From assembly GCA_017450485.1 (NCBI GenBank), contig JAFSTN010000043.1:1-62277 (forward strand): 62,277 nucleotides of DNA, read 5' to 3'. Positions 27,191 through 34,907 of the stretch are shown in pieces (the first letter of the stretch is position 1; each line of letters begins with the position of its first letter). A program made the translations under genes and the position numbers. Below the pieces are notes generated by a model that had not been told where the DNA came from, ran no database searches, and worked only from the letters and a program-made list of their open reading frames with translations. The DNA is from Lachnospiraceae bacterium (GTDB taxonomy: Bacteria > Bacillota > Clostridia > Lachnospirales > Lachnospiraceae).

Positions 27191-27506
27191 AGACAGTTTT
27201 CATATATTGAATTTCGTAAAAAAAGAAGAGTATTCCGGTTCAATGGACGGCATGAGATATATGATCAGACGTGTGCCGGGTGAGAAGCCGGAGCCGGATG
27301 CGGAGGTGCCGGATCGTATATGTGTCATTATTTGGCCGGAACCGCTGGGGCTTTTCTCCACACCCGATGAGCTGAAGACGACAGAATACTTTACACTGGA
27401 TGAAGACGGTATATCCGACGTGGCGGACTGGTTGAATTCACAGTATTTCGACAGACAGCCGGAGTGGGATGCCGCGAAGAGGAGAGGTTGTTCTTTTGAA
27501 AATTAA
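27180..27506 (+). CDS. Small conserved-looking protein of unknown function
   Basis: 108 residues, no signal peptide or membrane segment. It is rich in Asp, Glu and Pro, with a central ICVIIWPEPLGLFSTPDELK stretch and a C-terminal helix (ISDVADWLNSQYF). I recognise no family with confidence. ATG 27180 follows GGAG by 7 bases and lies inside the phosphatase gene; its end overlaps the acyltransferase by 11 bases. This tight packing argues that it is a working member of the operon, perhaps an adaptor or substrate of the phosphatase. Confidence 0.75.
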   Translation: MIDKDSFHILNFVKKEEYSGSMDGMRYMIRRVPGEKPEPDAEVPDRICVIIWPEPLGLFSTPDELKTTEYFTLDEDGISDVADWLNSQYFDRQPEWDAAKRRGCSFEN

Positions 27507-28833
27507 GGTAAAAGAAAAGGCATACAGCGAAGTTGCCGCGATGACACCGCGGATGCATATGCGACCTGTAAAGCAGAGCGCATTGCTTCGTCATACGATA
27601 AGTACGCTGTCTGAAGCCGAACTTCTGGCTGTTGGATTTAAATGTGAGACCAACGGGATGGAGAAACTGGGTGCGGACGAACCGGCACTTTTTCTGATGA
27701 ATCATTCCTGCTTCACGGATCTGGAGATCGCATTCAGGCTCCTGGCGAACAGGCAGTATCATATTGTATGCACCAACGACGGTCTGATCGGCAAGGCAGG
27801 TCTTTTCTCACGGGTGGGCTGTATACCGGCGAAGAAGTTCATTTCCGATATGTATCTGATCAAGGATATGAAATATGCGGTGGATGAGCTGAACAGTTCG
27901 ATACTTATGTATCCGGAAGCCAGTTACTCATTTGACGGCACGACCACACCGCTGCCCGACAGCATAGGTAAGTTCATCAAGATGCTCCGCATCCCCGTGG
28001 TCATGATACGCACCAAGGGAGCTTTTCTGCGCGATCCGCTCTATAACTGCCTGCAGAAGAGAAAAGTGAAGGTGACGGCCACCGAGACATATCTGCTGTC
28101 ACAGGAGGATATCGCACACAAGAGCGCGGATGAGATCAATGCCGTGATACAGGGCGCATTTGAGTATGATCATTTCAAGGAGCAGTATGAGAACGGAGTG
28201 ATCGTGGATGAGCCCTTCAGAGCCGACGGCCTCCATCGGGTCCTGTATAAATGTCCTGTCTGCCGGTCCGAGGGGCAGATGCACGGAGAGGGTATATATA
28301 TATCCTGTGGGCATTGCGGATCCCGGTGGGAACTGACGGAAAACGGGAAGCTTGAGAGACAATACGAGGACACCGATGGTGACGGGACAGTCGATGCCGA
28401 ACTTGAATCGGTGGATATCAGACGTGGTGTGCCCGTGAACGATGCGGTGAAGAAATTTGAGTTCGTGCCCGAATGGTATGCTTGGGAAAGGGAATGCGTG
28501 CGTCGTGAGATCCGGGCAGGAGAGTACGTGATGGATCTGGATGTCGAGATTTATATGATGGTGGATTTCGATTCACTATATCATGTGGGGAGTGGAAGAC
28601 TCATACATGACAATGACGGATTTACACTGACAGGATGTAACGGTGAACTTGACTATCAGCAGAGTCCAAAGCATTCGTACAGTCTCTATGCAGATTACTA
28701 CTGGTATGAACTCGGAGATATGATCGGTATCGGAGATGCGCAGAAGCAGTTCTACTGCATACCGAAGGATCAGGATGGGGCGATCGTAGCCAAAGCAAGG
28801 CTCGCCGCCGAAGAGATGTATAAACTGAATTGA
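27496..28833 (+). CDS. PlsC-like acyltransferase with zinc-ribbon insert
   Basis: About 445 residues. The N-terminal domain has the acyltransferase HX4D box in NHSCFTD (near 69-75), a GLFSRVGCIPAKKF segment and the YPEASYSFDG box near 138, as in 1-acylglycerol-3-phosphate acyltransferases. A rubredoxin-like zinc ribbon (CPVC near 253 and CGHC near 272) and a ~150-residue beta-rich C-terminal domain follow, giving nearly twice the usual length. The probable start is TTG 27496, 8 bases after GAGGAGAGG; ATG 27469 is an alternative but overlaps that site. It is the last gene of the operon and probably acylates a lipid or surface polymer precursor at the inner face of the membrane. Confidence 0.85.
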   Translation: MKIKVKEKAYSEVAAMTPRMHMRPVKQSALLRHTISTLSEAELLAVGFKCETNGMEKLGADEPALFLMNHSCFTDLEIAFRLLANRQYHIVCTNDGLIGKAGLFSRVGCIPAKKFISDMYLIKDMKYAVDELNSSILMYPEASYSFDGTTTPLPDSIGKFIKMLRIPVVMIRTKGAFLRDPLYNCLQKRKVKVTATETYLLSQEDIAHKSADEINAVIQGAFEYDHFKEQYENGVIVDEPFRADGLHRVLYKCPVCRSEGQMHGEGIYISCGHCGSRWELTENGKLERQYEDTDGDGTVDAELESVDIRRGVPVNDAVKKFEFVPEWYAWERECVRREIRAGEYVMDLDVEIYMMVDFDSLYHVGSGRLIHDNDGFTLTGCNGELDYQQSPKHSYSLYADYYWYELGDMIGIGDAQKQFYCIPKDQDGAIVAKARLAAEEMYKLN

Positions 28834-28840
28834 TATAGGT

Positions 28841-28868
28841 ATCGGTGATCATAATGCGGATCACCGAT
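28841..28868. terminator. Inverted repeat between convergent genes
   Basis: ATCGGTGATC pairs with GATCACCGAT around an 8-base loop, between the acyltransferase and the HAD gene, whose stop codon lies in the right arm. There is no T-run, so termination is plausible but unproven. Confidence 0.5.
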
Positions 28869-29673
28869 CCATGATATGATCTCTGATATATAAGCTTAAG
28901 CCGTCGTGGGCATTATCGTATTCGGTGATGACATCGGCGGCTTCTTTGACGGGCGGGGTAGCGTTATACATGGCAATACCGCAACCTGCGGCCTGTATCA
29001 TGGACAGATCGTTCTGCTCATCGCCTGCAGAATAAGAGTCGGATATCGGAACATTGAATAGTTTACATAACTCAACAATTCCCCGGTCTTTTCCGGCTTC
29101 TATATTGAAGAACTCCAGGTACCAGTCATTGGAAAATACCATCTTGATGCGATCTCCGATAAGGGGGTCAAGCTCACTGATTAGTTTACATAACAAATCA
29201 TGATCTTTTAAGTTGATGGCGAGCATTTTATACGGTTCTTCATCACAGTCGCCTATGGGATCATCGGTGAAGTGCACCGGGAGAAAAATCCGTTTTTTGT
29301 AATAGGTGATCTCCAGCTCGTCACGTCGGGTATAGATGGTCTCATGATTATAAGTCTGTACATGGATCCCCAGTTCGAAGCATTTATCCTGGATGATACG
29401 TGCACAGTCAAAGGGAACACAGGCGCTCCATACCGGTTCGGATTTCACACAGTCCCAGACCAGAGCACCGTTGTAGGCAACGATGTATCTGACCATATCG
29501 GTGATGCCGACGCTGTCGATCAGCTTCTGTATACTTAAGAGAGGGCGCCCGCTGTTTGGGATCAGCAGGTGCCCCGCATCTGTAAAGTCTCTGAGTATGT
29601 CGTGTGTTCTAGCGGATATGAGAGATTCGCTGTTTAAGAGTGTTCCGTCTAAGTCGGTGAAGAGCAGTTTCAT
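28861..29673 (-). CDS. Cof-type HAD-superfamily phosphatase
   Basis: 270 residues. Motif I FTDLDGTLLNS at the N-terminus (nucleophile and acid aspartates), motif II IPNSGRP, motif III lysine in KDRGI, and motif IV SAGDEQNDLSMIQAAG are all present with a C2B-type cap, placing it in the Cof/IIB group that dephosphorylates sugar phosphates or nucleotides. The physiological substrate is not evident. It lies 8 bases after the ABC-F gene on the same strand, so it is probably expressed from that promoter. The Shine-Dalgarno site (GAGG) is rather far from the ATG, which suggests coupling. Confidence 0.92.
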   Translation of the reverse strand: MKLLFTDLDGTLLNSESLISARTHDILRDFTDAGHLLIPNSGRPLLSIQKLIDSVGITDMVRYIVAYNGALVWDCVKSEPVWSACVPFDCARIIQDKCFELGIHVQTYNHETIYTRRDELEITYYKKRIFLPVHFTDDPIGDCDEEPYKMLAINLKDHDLLCKLISELDPLIGDRIKMVFSNDWYLEFFNIEAGKDRGIVELCKLFNVPISDSYSAGDEQNDLSMIQAAGCGIAMYNATPPVKEAADVITEYDNAHDGLSLYIRDHIMDR

Positions 29674-29681
29674 TAAGATAT

Positions 29682-31319
29682 TTAATCCTCGTCATCCTCG
29701 GTGGCACTGGTGTAGATCGTACGCTTACGTGCCATCTCATCGCTTGCGAGATACTCGTCATAGGTAGTGATCTTATCGATAAATGATCCGTCGGGAAGGA
29801 TCTCGATGATACGGTTTGCGGTAGTTTCCACTACCTGATGGTCGTGGCAAGAGAAAAGCTCGACGCCTTTGAATTTGATCATGCCCTGGTTGAGTGATGA
29901 GATCGCCTCCATATCGAGGTGGTTGGTAGGTTCATCGAAGATCAGGCAGTTGGCGCCCGAGATCATCATCTTGGAAAGGAGACATCTGACTTTCTCACCT
30001 CCCGAGAGGACCTTGACCTTCTTGACACCGTCCTCACCTGCGAAGAGCATACGTCCGAGGAACCCGCGTACATAGGTGATATCCTTGACGGGAGAGTAGC
30101 CCATCAGCCATTCGGTGATCGTATAGTCGTTGTTGAACTCTTCGGTATTGTCCTTGGGGAAGTAAGCCTGTGATGTGGTCACACCCCATTTATATGTACC
30201 CGAATCGGGTTCTTCCTCACCCATCAGTATCTTGAACAGCATGGTCTTGGCCTGTTCGTTGCCGCCTACGAATGCTATCTTGTCATCGTGACCTACAGTG
30301 AAGGAAATGTCCTTGAGCAGTTCGACTCCGTTGACGGTCTTACAGATATTTTCCACGGTCAGTACTTCGTTGCCGATCTCGCGTTCGGGACGGAAATCGA
30401 TATAAGGATATTTACGGCTGGACGGTTTGATGTCGTCGAGCTCGATCTTTTCCAGAGCTCTCTTACGGGATGTAGCCTGTTTGGATTTGCTGGCGTTAGC
30501 CGAGAAACGGGAGATGAACTCCTGCAGTTCCTTGATCTGTTCTTCCTTTTTCTTATTGGCTTCCTTGCGCTGCTTGATGATCAGCTGGCTGGACTCGAAC
30601 CAGAAGTCATAGTTACCGGCGAAGAGTTCGATCTTGCCATAGTCGATGTCAGCTGTGTAGGTGCAGACTTTGTTGAGGAAGTATCTGTCGTGACTGACTA
30701 CGATGACAGTGTTCTCGAAGTCGATCAGGAATTCCTCAAGCCATCCGATAGCGTCGAGGTCCAGGTGGTTGGTAGGCTCGTCCAGAAGCAGTATGTCGGG
30801 GTTGCCGAAGAGAGCTTTGGCAAGCAGGACCTTGACCTTCTGGTTACCATCAAGATCGGCCATCTGTGCATAGTGCAAGTCTGTCTCGATGCCGAGACCG
30901 TTAAGAAGCATGGCTGCATTTGACTCTGCATCCCATCCGTCCATTTCCGCAAACTCTGCTTCGAGCTCGGCTGCCCTGACACCGTCTTCATCGGAGAAGT
31001 CTTCCTTGGCATAGATGGATTCCTTTTCCTTCATGATGTCATAGAGGCGCTGATTGCCCATGATGACCGTATCCATGACGGGATAAGCGTCGTACTTGAA
31101 GTGGTCCTGCTCCAGAACGGAAAGTCTCTCACCGGGTGTGAGCACGATGTCTCCATTCGTGGTTTCGAGTTCACCCGAGAGGATCTTTAAGAAAGTTGAT
31201 TTACCGGCACCGTTAGCACCTATCAGGCCGTAGCAGTTGCCGGGTGTGAATTTGATATTTACGTCTTCGAAGAGCGCTTTCTTGCCGACTCTGTATGTTA
31301 CGTTACATGCTTGTATCAT
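29682..31319 (-). CDS. ABC-F family ribosome-associated ATPase (YbiT-like)
   Basis: 545 residues with two ABC domains joined by a charged helical linker (about 235-300; KQRKEANKKKEEQIKELQEFI), and no membrane part. Domain 1 has Walker A GANGAGKST and Walker B ILLLDEPTNHLD, with its signature changed to LDGNQKVKV, as is usual in this subgroup. Domain 2 has an altered Walker A (GGNEQAKTM) but an intact LSGGEKVRCLL and CLIFDEPTNHLD. ABC-F proteins bind the ribosomal E site and tune translation or give antibiotic protection; this resembles the housekeeping YbiT group more than resistance factors. It is preceded by AAGGAG and a strong promoter. Confidence 0.94.
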   Translation of the reverse strand: MIQACNVTYRVGKKALFEDVNIKFTPGNCYGLIGANGAGKSTFLKILSGELETTNGDIVLTPGERLSVLEQDHFKYDAYPVMDTVIMGNQRLYDIMKEKESIYAKEDFSDEDGVRAAELEAEFAEMDGWDAESNAAMLLNGLGIETDLHYAQMADLDGNQKVKVLLAKALFGNPDILLLDEPTNHLDLDAIGWLEEFLIDFENTVIVVSHDRYFLNKVCTYTADIDYGKIELFAGNYDFWFESSQLIIKQRKEANKKKEEQIKELQEFISRFSANASKSKQATSRKRALEKIELDDIKPSSRKYPYIDFRPEREIGNEVLTVENICKTVNGVELLKDISFTVGHDDKIAFVGGNEQAKTMLFKILMGEEEPDSGTYKWGVTTSQAYFPKDNTEEFNNDYTITEWLMGYSPVKDITYVRGFLGRMLFAGEDGVKKVKVLSGGEKVRCLLSKMMISGANCLIFDEPTNHLDMEAISSLNQGMIKFKGVELFSCHDHQVVETTANRIIEILPDGSFIDKITTYDEYLASDEMARKRTIYTSATEDDED

Positions 31320-31367
31320 TTAAAACTCCTTTATCTTACGCGGGTTTTCCAACAGACATACCGATAT

Positions 31368-31396
31368 ATTGTACACGATAGGGGGATCGTTTTCAA
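31368..31396 (-). promoter_or_regulatory. Promoter of the ABC-F/HAD operon
   Basis: On the minus strand TTGAAA (31391-31396), a 17-bp spacer and TACAAT (31368-31373) with a TG extension, 49 bases before the ABC-F start. Confidence 0.8.
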
Positions 31397-31433
31397 GGTG
31401 ATGTGTTTACGGCGCATATGGGGGTGAGTATAA

Positions 31434-31461
31434 TTGGAAGAAAAAGAGAATAGGATATAAT
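31434..31461 (+). promoter_or_regulatory. Promoter of the DUF3592/GDPD genes
   Basis: TTGGAA (31434-31439), a 16-bp spacer and TATAAT (31456-31461); GGAGGAGGAG precedes the start at 31556. The leader is about 90 bases long. Confidence 0.65.
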
Positions 31462-31555
31462 AGATCAGTGCCTTGAATCGGCATTCCGGATGTGAAAACA
31501 CGTAATCAGCTTAAGGCTTTTATGGAAAGCTTTTATCAGCGGAGGAGGAGAAAAG

Positions 31556-32611
31556 ATGATTTCATTGCGTGGACCTAAACTTAAAATCTTTTTCGGTATA
31601 ATGGCGGTCATATCCCTGGTTGCGGGCGTGTATTTTACGTTTTTCCAGATAAGGGGCTTTGAAGAGACTACAGCCACGATCATAGATGTTGTGGCGGATC
31701 ATACAGGGGAGGATATCACCTATTGGCCGATCGTGGAGTATACGGTGGATGGCATAACCTACACCGGACAGTCGGATCGATCCGGTCCCTCATACAGCGT
31801 TGGCCAGACCACTACCATATATTACGATCCGCAGAATCCGGAGGTTTTCCATGGCAGCGGTCATAGTGTTTATTTTATAGTCGTTGGTGCAGTTATACTT
31901 GTTGTTATAGTCGTTTCAAGTATCAGGGAGAGGAAGGATCAGAAGGAAAACGAAGAATATCGGAAGGCAACCGGTCATACCGGATATGCACCCCATGAGG
32001 AGGGTGAGGAGAGAGAGCTTTACTTTCTCACTGATCTGGGAACACCGAAGTATGGACACCGTATTGAAGACGGTTACAGGAGGGTGCTCTATGAGGCAAA
32101 AATGACGAAGTTCTCCCTGACCATGCCTTATAAGTTTGACTTTACAGATCATGAACATGGTATTACCACACCTCATCTGGTCGGACACGAAGAGCAGACT
32201 CAGTGGGGATCGGCTCTGCTGGATAATCATAACACCTTTGATTTTGACGGTGTGGACGTATGGAAGCATCTTAGGCAAAATGGTATAAGCGTCGATACTA
32301 ACTACACAGTGGGAGAAGCTACGCTGGTAGGTATGAAATACCGTATTTTACGTGATGGTGTGGAAATTGCCCGGGCTGAACAGACAAGTCAATACCCTCA
32401 TGAGGATGATGCATCTCAGCATAAAGTAGCTGGTGCGCTGCCTGTCCGCGGGTTCTTTCGTATTTGGACCGGAGAACAAAACCTCGATCTGTTGTTTGTT
32501 ACACTTATGGCTTTTGCCCGTACAGAAGCCGGTGACGACAGAGGCGGCAATTATGGCGCGATACTCGGTACGATAAAGAACCAAAAAAATGCAAAGCAAT
32601 ATGACAGATAA
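31556..32611 (+). CDS. DUF3592-type membrane protein
   Basis: 351 residues. Two membrane helices (about 10-32 and 103-122) flank a DUF3592-like extracytoplasmic beta domain (FEETTATIIDVVADHTGEDITYWPIVEYTVDGITYTGQSD... YYDPQNPEVFH). A cytoplasmic region of ~220 residues follows and contains a beta-rich fold similar to the LURP/tubby-like or scramblase-like class (ILRDGVEIARAEQT), which is only a guess. GGAGGAGGAG supports the start. It overlaps a small frame and then GDPD, so membrane lipid handling is possible but unproven. Confidence 0.75.
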   Translation: MISLRGPKLKIFFGIMAVISLVAGVYFTFFQIRGFEETTATIIDVVADHTGEDITYWPIVEYTVDGITYTGQSDRSGPSYSVGQTTTIYYDPQNPEVFHGSGHSVYFIVVGAVILVVIVVSSIRERKDQKENEEYRKATGHTGYAPHEEGEERELYFLTDLGTPKYGHRIEDGYRRVLYEAKMTKFSLTMPYKFDFTDHEHGITTPHLVGHEEQTQWGSALLDNHNTFDFDGVDVWKHLRQNGISVDTNYTVGEATLVGMKYRILRDGVEIARAEQTSQYPHEDDASQHKVAGALPVRGFFRIWTGEQNLDLLFVTLMAFARTEAGDDRGGNYGAILGTIKNQKNAKQYDR

Positions 32612-32747
32612 AAGGGGTGTGATAGTAAGTGATAGGATGAAAGGAAAGCTTGAAAGTGATATTATCAGAAATATAGATAAGATCTGTAGTGAGCTTAAGA
32701 GCAGTAAGGAGTTATACAAGTGGATTTCATATGGATGTTCTTCATAG
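32601..32747 (+). CDS. Possible small protein between DUF3592 and GDPD
   Basis: A 48-codon frame overlapping the end of the DUF3592 gene and the start of GDPD. The product is charged and probably helical (core MKGKLESDIIRNIDKICSELKSSKELYKW); an internal ATG at 32637 would give 36 residues. No strong ribosome binding site precedes either start. The tight overlaps and protein-like composition favour a real small gene; the lack of a signal argues against. Confidence 0.3.
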   Translation: MTDKRGVIVSDRMKGKLESDIIRNIDKICSELKSSKELYKWISYGCSS

Positions 32748-33568
32748 TTGTTCTGGTTATATGTTTGCTGTTTTTGTTCAGCGTAAAGCCCAGGAATCAG
32801 GCAATACACGACTGGAAGCCTTATCAGGAGGCGCTGTATGCTCATCGCGGACTGCATGATAAGAAAAAGGGTATTCCCGAGAACTCAATGGCTGCATTTA
32901 AGAGAGCGGTAGAAGCCGGATACGGCATAGAGCTGGATGTGCAGCTGTCCAAGGACCGTATACCTGTCGTATTCCACGATTTCACCCTTGAGCGTATGAC
33001 CGGACAACCCGGTAAGGTATATGAATATTCTCTTGAGGAACTGAAGCAGTTCAGGCTGGATGGGACAGATGAGCAGATACCTACATTTGAGGAATTCCTG
33101 GCTTTGGTAGACGGCCGGGTTCCGCTCATAGTGGAGTACAAGGTGGAGTGGATGGATTTCTCGGTATGCCCGATCGCCGACAGGCTCCTGCAGGGATACA
33201 AAGGCTTATATATCATCGAGAGCTTCAATCCGCTGGCTCTGTCATGGTACCGTAAGAACAGGAACGAGATCATCAGAGGCCAGCTCTCAGACAAGTTCAG
33301 ACGCAAGGACGGATTCAAGGGACCGCTGTATTTCTTCCTGAAGCATCTGTGTCTCAACTGGATGACGAGACCCGATTTCATAGCGTACAATCATGAACAT
33401 GCAAACGAACTCGGATTCATGGCTGCGACCAAGCTGTTTAAGGGTAAGCCGGTGGCATGGACGATACGTTCGCAGGCCGAGTTGGATAAGGCGAAAGAGA
33501 ATTTCAGTATCTTCATATTCGAGCAGTTTATCCCGAATAACAGAAGTATCGTGAAAATCGATAAATAA
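32720..33568 (+). CDS. Membrane-anchored glycerophosphodiester phosphodiesterase
   Basis: 282 residues. One N-terminal helix (about 3-22) anchors it. The GDPD catalytic set is intact: AHRGLHDKKKGIPENSMAAFKRAVEAGYGIELDV (HR, EN and ExD residues), VFHDFTLERMTG (second catalytic histidine) and IVEYKVEW. GDPD hydrolyses glycerophosphodiesters from phospholipid turnover to glycerol-3-phosphate and an alcohol. Topology (short N-terminus, basic residues after the helix) suggests the domain faces the cytoplasm. It begins with GTG 32720, 8 bases after AAGGAG. A strong hairpin ends the unit. Confidence 0.92.
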   Translation: MDFIWMFFIVVLVICLLFLFSVKPRNQAIHDWKPYQEALYAHRGLHDKKKGIPENSMAAFKRAVEAGYGIELDVQLSKDRIPVVFHDFTLERMTGQPGKVYEYSLEELKQFRLDGTDEQIPTFEEFLALVDGRVPLIVEYKVEWMDFSVCPIADRLLQGYKGLYIIESFNPLALSWYRKNRNEIIRGQLSDKFRRKDGFKGPLYFFLKHLCLNWMTRPDFIAYNHEHANELGFMAATKLFKGKPVAWTIRSQAELDKAKENFSIFIFEQFIPNNRSIVKIDK

Positions 33569-33590
33569 GAATATATGTCGAAACAAAACA

Positions 33591-33617
33591 AACCCCCGTA
33601 TCACACATACGGGGGTT
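33591..33617. terminator. Bidirectional terminator of GDPD and tRNA-Thr
   Basis: An 11-bp perfect stem (AACCCCCGTAT with ATACGGGGGTT), a 5-base loop, followed by T-rich sequence on the minus strand (TGTTTTGTTT) and CTTT on the plus strand. Confidence 0.88.
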
Positions 33618-33623
33618 CTTTCG

Positions 33624-33696
<73 letters not shown>

Positions 33697-33728
33697 ACTT
33701 TGTATGACTTTCGTCAAACACAAAGCGT

Positions 33729-33757
33729 ATTATAACATAGCAAAATTGACTGTGCAA
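33729..33757 (-). promoter_or_regulatory. Promoter of tRNA-Thr
   Basis: On the minus strand TTGCAC (33752-33757), a 17-bp spacer and a perfect TATAAT (33729-33734), about 33 bp before the tRNA. Confidence 0.82.
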
Positions 33758-33789
33758 GAAAAAAAGACACAGTTTCGACACAATATGGT

Positions 33790-33833
33790 TATAATATTAA
33801 ACATGCTTGCGGTTTTTTGATTCCGCGAGCATG
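33790..33833 (+). promoter_or_regulatory. -10 element and leader hairpin of the Gld-type ABC operon
   Basis: TATAAT (33790-33795) lies 63 bp before the ATPase start. Right after it CATGCTTGCGG (33802-33812) pairs with CCGCGAGCATG (33823-33833), 11 bp with one G-U pair, in the 5' leader ahead of AAGGAG. It may stabilise the mRNA; no T-run follows. Confidence 0.55.
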
Positions 33834-33857
33834 AAATGTTTAAGAAGGAGCATACAC

Positions 33858-34907
33858 ATGATAGAGATCGAACATCTGACAAAAAAGTATGGCAACCATA
33901 CAGCGGTGAATGATCTGAACCTGACCATCGAGCCCGGCAGGATCTACGGATTTCTGGGACCTAACGGCGCGGGCAAGTCCACGACCATGAACATTATCAC
34001 CGGCTATCTGGCAGCCACTGACGGCACCGTGAAGATAGGCGGCTATGACATATACAGGGAGGCGAATAAGGCGAAAGCCCTCATAGGATATCTGCCCGAG
34101 ATACCTCCGCTGTATCCGGATATGACTGTGCTCGAGTATCTTGAGTTCGTTGCGGAACTTAAGAAGATACCGAGAGCCAACAGGCAGGAGGAAGTAGATG
34201 AAGCCTGTGTCATGACCGGTATATCCGATGTAGCCGGCAGACTTATCAGAAATCTGAGCAAAGGTTATAAACAGAGAGTAGGACTCGCACAGGCGATCCT
34301 CGGTAAACCCGAGATAATCATTCTGGATGAGCCCACTGTAGGTTTGGATCCTGCACAGATCAGAGAAGTTCGTGATCTGATCAGAGAGCTTGGCAGGGAT
34401 CATACCGTGATCTTAAGCTCGCATATCCTGTCCGAGATATCGGAGGTCTGCAACTATGTATTCATCATCTCCAAAGGTAAGCTGGTTGCATCCGATGAGA
34501 CGGATAAGCTCTTGAGTAATATGAACGGTTCGCGTGAGATCGATGTTACTCTGACCTCGGACGGCAATACTGATCCCCAGGACATAGCAGACATCTACAG
34601 TGCCATAACCGGTGTTGACAGTATAGAGACGGGCACAAGCCCTGAACCCGGCGCTGTTTCGATCAAACTTCACACATCAGCCGATGTTGATATACGTGCG
34701 GATGTATTCAAGACAGCTGTTCAGAACGGCCTCATCATTCTCGAGATGACGAGCCGTGCGAGATCGCTGGAGGATGTATTCCTTGAGCTCACGCAGAACG
34801 ATGGTACGGAGGAACCTCCCGAGGATGCCGATGACGTCGCAGATACCGAACCCGATGCGGACCAAAGCACCGTAGACACAGACACCGAGGAAGGAGGCGA
34901 GGAATAA
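33858..34907 (+). CDS. ABC transporter ATP-binding protein (GldA-type)
   Basis: 349 residues. Walker A GPNGAGKST near 35-43, Q-loop YLPEIPPLYPDMTV, signature LSKGYKQRVGLAQAI, Walker B IIILDEPTVGLDP and H-loop SSHILSE are intact. The typical exporter C-terminal domain is followed by an acidic 35-residue tail (Glu/Asp/Thr-rich). It matches the GldA group that pairs with GldF/GldG-like membrane parts, fused in the next gene. AAGGAG lies 7 bases before ATG 33858; an ATG at 33807 would add residues overlapping the leader hairpin. The stop shares one base with the permease start. Confidence 0.93.
   Translation: MIEIEHLTKKYGNHTAVNDLNLTIEPGRIYGFLGPNGAGKSTTMNIITGYLAATDGTVKIGGYDIYREANKAKALIGYLPEIPPLYPDMTVLEYLEFVAELKKIPRANRQEEVDEACVMTGISDVAGRLIRNLSKGYKQRVGLAQAILGKPEIIILDEPTVGLDPAQIREVRDLIRELGRDHTVILSSHILSEISEVCNYVFIISKGKLVASDETDKLLSNMNGSREIDVTLTSDGNTDPQDIADIYSAITGVDSIETGTSPEPGAVSIKLHTSADVDIRADVFKTAVQNGLIILEMTSRARSLEDVFLELTQNDGTEEPPEDADDVADTEPDADQSTVDTDTEEGGEE

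Noticed and set aside
29682-31319. Antibiotic-resistance ABC-F protein
   Set aside because: The linker is ordinary in length and the degenerate signature is of the housekeeping YbiT type; no attenuator leader is seen.
33802-33833. Hairpin as a terminator before the Gld-type ABC gene
   Set aside because: No T-run after the stem, and it is followed directly by a good ribosome binding site; better read as a leader hairpin.
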